From contig JAURVB010003124.1 of assembly GCA_033002965.1 (NCBI GenBank), positions 340,457 through 404,456 of the forward strand: DNA of 64,000 nt. The letters are read 5' to 3'. The translations under genes and the position numbers were made by a program. The notes beneath the pieces are model-generated. The model did not search any database. It was given only the letters and a program-made list of their open reading frames with translations, and was not told the origin of the DNA. Shown in pieces: positions 59,714 through 64,000 of this stretch (position 1 is the first letter of the stretch; every line of letters begins with the position of its first letter). This DNA comes from Piper betle (Eukaryota; Streptophyta; Magnoliopsida; Piperales; Piperaceae).

Positions 59714-61657
59714 CAACTTGAGGTGGATTTTATTTTCAAAAAAAACTCGAGGGATTTCATCCTCGAGGGTTATTAATTCCAAAAAATAATCAACTAGGTG
59801 ACCCATGTTAGGTGGGGTCCTATAAATCATCCACTTGACATGCCCGACAATCTAGAAATCAAATCAATGATAGAATGGAGTGATAAAACCTCAAAAGTGT
59901 GTCCTAATGAACCTAGTGTAAGCTTTAAGTGTGTCCACGCACCTAGTCAGCAAGTTCTTACTCTTTACCTATACATCAAACTAAATACTATTGCCCGCTC
60001 ATGATGCATACACACATCCTATAGCATACTCACATCAACCATAGATAAATCAACACACATCAATAATAATCAGTATAAGTTTTCCTACTCTACATTGCAT
60101 TAGATTACAATACTTATTTAGTCTACCTAATTAATTCCTTAGCATTCGTTTTAATATCACACAATCACACATATTAATAATTTTATGAATATAAAAATAT
60201 ATAACACATCAATCATTTAATCCTAGCATCCTAGCATGCTGCACTAATAATCATTACTTTTAAATAATTAAAATAAAATAAATTATACGTTGTACGTCGT
60301 CAACAATCGGTGACGGCTAGGGGTTCATCGTGCTATTCAAGGATTGAATTCAACACCCTGTGTCCTCCAAAGTTTGATCGGGATTGATTGGAGGGATTTG
60401 GCGAAAGATTAGGTGATTTTTGACGAATTTTGGTGAATCCAGTTTTCCGGTGGGTTCTGGCAATTTTTCGACAACTCTTTTGGCTGGGCAAAAGGGGGTA
60501 GGGTCAGCACTGGCTCAATGAGCTCAACCCAATGGTGGTGACAGCAATGGCGGTTGCGGCGGTGATGACTGCCGTAGGTGGTGTCGTGTTCGGCAAGGGC
60601 GGTTGGTTGCTCCGATCGGGCCCACGATCGACCTCGGCAGTGGCACTAGGTAGGGGAGAAATGTCGTGGAGGTCATGGGGAGGGGCGTCAGTCTCACGGT
60701 GGTGGCAGAGCAACACGGACAGTGGTGGAATTACGTCAAGAGAGGTGGCGCAATGGTGGGGCAATTCTGGTGTTGTGACAGTTGGACAGTGGCAGGGGGT
60801 GGTCGGGATGACACGGCGACGGCACGACGGGGCTGGGCAACGACAATTGGTGGCGAGGTTACGTCCACGGTGGTGGCAGCGACGAGCATGGGGGGTGGCA
60901 TCGGGGGTGAGGGTTTGGGGGAGAGAAGTGTTGGGAGGAAAAAAATAGGTCAATGGCAATATCGTAAATAATAGTTGACTTTATTCTGACTAGAGTTAAA
61001 AATAATAACTAACTCGTAATAAATCCTTAAAAAATCCAAAAAATCGGGAAAAATCCCATAAAGTAAAACAAACACAACGACATCTAAATGACATGCTCTA
61101 TAACTAATAACCCACCCGAATATGATATAACACGACCTAATGCATTATTCGGCCTAAAATAATTCTACGATCACAAAATAAAAAAATAACAAAGCCATCA
61201 ATTGTATACTCTCATATTTACTGATAACTCAGTCTGCTGATGCGTATCTGATGCTATCATCGAATACTTGGGTATACATAAACCCTAATAGCATGTGCAA
61301 ATGGTCGGCCTTGGCCCCACACACGTGTTTTGAAAGCTAAACTAACTCGGACCACAGTTGAACTGATCGGCTAACGACTAAAAAACCTTGACTCGAGTCA
61401 TGGATTTTACATCGACTAGATGAGTTCGACAGAAGATCCAGAAAATTCCACCGAATCCGATTTTTCATCGGGTTCTAGCAGTTTTTCAGTGGGTTTCAAT
61501 GGTTTTTCAGCAGCACCTACTGGCGGGATAGTGGTGGTATGGGGTACCGTTGGGACCGACTCAGCGAGTAGACATGGTCAGCAGAGGCAAGGGCTTACCA
61601 AAAAATGGAGAAAGAAGGTTGTCAGTAGTGGGGTGTGGAGTTATGACTATTATGGGC

Positions 61658-62745
61658 TGTAACGACCCAGCCCAAAGTGCAACGTAATGGGCTAAGTCAT
61701 TTCTTTAAAATGGGTACCCCGTAAGTTAAAGATCTCTAGTCCATTCCCACTTATAAACAGGATCTTCTCCCAGTAGGTATTAGATGGGGGACTAAGTTGA
61801 GGGATCTCACAATCCACCCACCTTAGGGAATTTCGTCCCCGAAATGCCTATTCTTGGCCCGTTGCTAGCCCCAATCCACGACCTTTCTGGCCCGTGACCG
61901 GCAGCCTAGCCAACGTTTTTAATCCAGCCCACCATCTAACACGGAACCAGGTCGGCTCTGATACCATTTGTAACGACCCAGCCCAAAGTGCAACGTAATG
62001 GGCTAAGTCATTTCTTTAAAATGGGTACCCCGGAAGTTAAAGATCTATAGTCCATTTCTACTTATAAACAGGATCTTCTCCCAGTAGGTATTAGATGTGG
62101 GACTAAGTTGAGGGATCTCACAATCCACCCACCTTAGGGAATTTCGTCCCCGAAATGCCTATTTTTGGCCCATTGCTAGCCCCAGCCCACGACCTTTTTG
62201 GCCCATGACCGGCAGCCTAGCCAACGTTTCTAATTCAGCCCACCATCTAACACGGAACCAGGTCGGCTCTGATACCATTTGTAATGACCCAGCCCAAAGT
62301 GCAACGTAATGGGCTAAGTCATTTCTTTAAAATGGGTACCCCGGAAGTTAAAGATCTCTAGTCCATTCCCACTTATAAACAGGATCTTCTCCCAGTAGGT
62401 ATTAGATGTGGGACTAAGTTGAGGGATCTCACAATCCACCCACCTTAGGGAATTTCGTCCCCGAAATGCCTATTCTTGGCCCGTTGCTAGCCCCAGTCCA
62501 CGACCTTTCTGGCCCGTGACCGGCATCCTAGCCAACGTTTTTAATCCAGCCCACCATCTAACACGGAACCAGGTCGGCTCTGATACCATTTGTAACGACC
62601 CAGCCCAAAATGCAACGTAATGGGCTAAGTCATTTCTTTAAAATGGGTACCCCGGAAGTTAAAGATCTATAGTCCATTTTTAACTTATAAACAGGATCTT
62701 CTCCCAATAGGTATTAGATGTGGGACTAAGTTGAGGGATCTCACA
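61658..62745 (-). mobile_element. TRIM array 2: four LTRs, three internal domains
   Basis: LTRs at 61658-61811, 61969-62122, 62280-62433 (154 bases each) and 62591-62745 (155), with three internals of 157 bases each. Same family as array 1, but the internals lack a 73-base duplication found in both internals of array 1. Inserted in LTR C. The flanks read TGGGC on the left and G-TGGGC on the right, so the target duplication is probably TGGGC with a one-base offset at the right end. Confidence 0.87.
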
Positions 62746-63465
62746 GTGGGCGGTGCTGGGCTCCACTCCGGTCGGGGATGGTCGCAAGAGGGGCCAAAGA
62801 GTTTGAGGTGACCACTGGATGGTGGCAGTGACAGTCGGTGGTAGTGGGATCGGTGATGCGAAAACGGCGCTAGGCAGAGGTGATTAGCTGTCGTGGAGGC
62901 CTGATGGCGGCCGGGGGTGCTTGAGGTGGCACGGTGACCAAGCGGCTGTGCTTGGCGGCGGCGGCGGTGAGGGTTTTGGAGGGGGAAGGCATCGGGAGAG
63001 AGAAGAAATAGTTCAGTGGAAATATCATAAATAAGTATTGACTCGACTCCAACTCAAGTCAAAAATAATAACTAGCTCGTAATAAATCCCATAGAAATAT
63101 TAAAAAATAGGGGGAAATCTCATAAAATATATTACACACTATAACACAACAATTAAATGTTCTATAACTAATAGCCCACCCAAACTGCCCTATAACACGT
63201 CCTAATATGTTATTCGGCTTAAAAAATTCTACTATCAAATACATAAAAATTATACACCATACTTTCACATATTTTGATAACTCATTTGTCACCATCTTTT
63301 CGACATTATCATCATATATTCAGGTATATTTAACCCACCCTCATCACTCATAACTCACGGCTGGCCTCGACTCAGCACCCGGTTTATGACATTGACTCGA
63401 CTCAAACCGATGATTGAAGTAACTGATTCAATAATGTAAAACCTGACTTGAGTCACGGGTTTACA

Positions 63466-63478
63466 ACCTCCCTCCTTA
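63466..63478 (-). other. Polypurine tract adjacent to LTR C
   Basis: On the minus strand AAGGAGGGAGGT directly precedes TGTAAACCCG, as expected at the 3' LTR junction of a gypsy element. Confidence 0.75.
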
Positions 63479-63558
63479 GAAAAATTTGTCCTTGAAATTT
63501 TTACAGAAGAAGTTTCAAACTCATCCATAATCTGAAAAAGTAATCTCTAGTAATGTAC

Positions 63559-64000
63559 CTAGAAAGCTGGTTGGTCGAATGTCTCTAGGTATCGCTTCTT
63601 CATCTCATCCTCGTGTTCCCATGTAGAGTCTTTGACTCCTCTTCGAGTCCATTGTACTCGTATTAGGGGAACTTCTTTTCTTCGAAAAATCTTCACTTTG
63701 CAATCCACAATCTGAACTGCTTCTTCTGGATATGTCAAGTCATGTTGCAGTTCTATCTCTCTGAAGCTGACAACATGAGAGTTGTCTGGATAGTATTTCT
63801 TCAGCATTGACACATGGAATACATTATGCATAGCTGATAGGTGAGGCGGCAATGCTAGCCTGTAAGCCACTGGTCCAATACGCTTGATTACATCAAACGG
63901 TCCAATATATCGTGAACTGAGTGTTCCTCGCATTCCAAATCTCGTGTTTCCCTTAGTTGGAGAGACCTCCAGGATAATGTGATCTCCTAAGGCAAAATGA
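63559..64000 (-). CDS. Ty3/gypsy polyprotein C-terminus (integrase end), partial
   Basis: The open frame runs off the window at base 64000 and stops at 63559. It reads FALGDHIILEVSPTKG, then RGTLSSRYIGPFDVIKRIG, then HNVFHVSMLKKYYPD, and ends with a chromodomain-like segment (VQIVDCKVKIFRRKEVPLIRVQW ... STWEHEDEMKKRY). This is the integrase C-terminal GPY/F module plus a tail common in plant gypsy elements. No stop within the 442 visible bases. It belongs to the element whose 3' LTR is LTR C. Confidence 0.88.
   Translation of the reverse strand, partial: HFALGDHIILEVSPTKGNTRFGMRGTLSSRYIGPFDVIKRIGPVAYRLALPPHLSAMHNVFHVSMLKKYYPDNSHVVSFREIELQHDLTYPEEAVQIVDCKVKIFRRKEVPLIRVQWTRRGVKDSTWEHEDEMKKRYLETFDQPAF

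Larger units (their letters stand above)
57573..61411 (-). mobile_element. Solo LTR E (family A), nested in LTR C
   Basis: Minus orientation, from TGTAAAATCC (minus strand, at 61411) to the end marked by plus-strand TGTAACACC at 57573. Flanked by a perfect 5-base duplication TCGAC (57568-57572 and 61412-61416). It aligns with LTR A end to end; without TRIM array 1 it is about 2.9 kb. No interior is present. Confidence 0.88.
55673..63465 (-). mobile_element. LTR C (family A): 3' LTR of a gypsy element, split by LTR E and TRIM array 2
   Basis: Its 5' end on the minus strand is TGTAAACCCG at 63465, preceded by a polypurine tract and a polyprotein tail. Its 3' end is at 55673 (plus-strand TATAACACCCC, the expected TG mutated to TA). 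Subtracting the nested LTR E with its duplication (3,844 bases) and TRIM array 2 (1,088 bases) leaves about 2.86 kb, close to the 2,935 bases of LTR A. The pieces are 55673-57572, 61417-61657 and 62746-63465. Confidence 0.78.

Noticed and set aside
58793..62745. TRIM arrays as the 5S-derived Cassandra family
   Set aside because: The 154-base LTR shows no 5S rRNA-like internal promoter segment; only the general TRIM layout and primer site agree.
58793..62745. Regular repeats as a CRISPR-like or satellite array
   Set aside because: Repeats are LTRs with primer sites and purine tracts between them; a plant nuclear context excludes CRISPR.
1..64000. tRNA, rRNA or organelle-derived inserts
   Set aside because: No cloverleaf or rRNA block was recognised by eye; the tRNA-like motifs found are retrotransposon primer sites.

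Overview
This 64 kb window is nuclear DNA of a flowering plant. The evidence is spliced genes with GT-AG introns, a plastid terminal oxidase gene, a BCS1-type AAA ATPase, a P-type pentatricopeptide (PPR) gene, an F-box gene and dense layers of LTR retrotransposons with plant-type methionyl-tRNA primer sites. I cannot name the species, nor decide between monocot and eudicot. Genes are sparse and separated by AT-rich DNA. The AAA gene and the start of the PPR gene are GC-rich islands.

Layout. 0-5.4 kb: a decayed Ty3/gypsy gag on the minus strand and two LTR-like segments in inverted orientation. 5.9-8.1 kb: seven intact exons of the plastid terminal oxidase (PTOX/IMMUTANS), with the first exon not in the window. 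8.6-8.9 kb: a broken first-exon fragment of a plant atypical dual-specificity phosphatase. 12.0-13.5 kb: an intact intronless AAA-ATPase gene, minus strand. 18.5-19.9 kb: a PNM1-like PPR pseudogene with three frameshifts and two stops. 20.1-20.8 kb: a GC-rich block bounded by hairpins. 21.1-29.7 kb: three LTRs nested one inside another (B contains X1, X1 contains A). 29.7-31 kb: a tandem 0.6 kb repeat. 31.5-42.9 kb: a head-to-tail duplication of a 5.15 kb unit, each unit carrying a complete seven-exon MYG1 gene; the second copy also holds a solo LTR in intron 2. 43.0-47.8 kb: a three-exon F-box gene, minus strand, with a 2.9 kb LTR (X2) in intron 1. 48.8-54.4 kb: a full-length Ty3/gypsy element, minus strand, with one stop codon and one frameshift. 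55.7-63.5 kb: a 3' LTR (C) of another gypsy element, containing a solo LTR of the same family (E) and two tandem arrays of a miniature retrotransposon (TRIM). The window ends inside the polyprotein belonging to LTR C.

The genes look like unrelated housekeeping or organelle-linked genes, not a pathway cluster: PTOX (plastid plastoquinol oxidation), AAA ATPase (probably membrane-anchored), MYG1 (a DHH-like hydrolase/exonuclease with a possible mitochondrial form) and an F-box protein (probable ubiquitin-ligase adaptor).

The most interesting observations are: (i) the nested LTR stacks, where target duplications and a paralogous empty site in the same window give the insertion order; (ii) the two TRIM arrays with 3 and 4 LTRs, where a 73-bp marker shows amplification in place; (iii) the MYG1 duplication, in which a 7-bp difference removes the presumed mitochondrial presequence from one copy. 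I saw no operon-like or otherwise unknown gene system. Boundaries and identities come from reading and aligning by eye; no database search was run.
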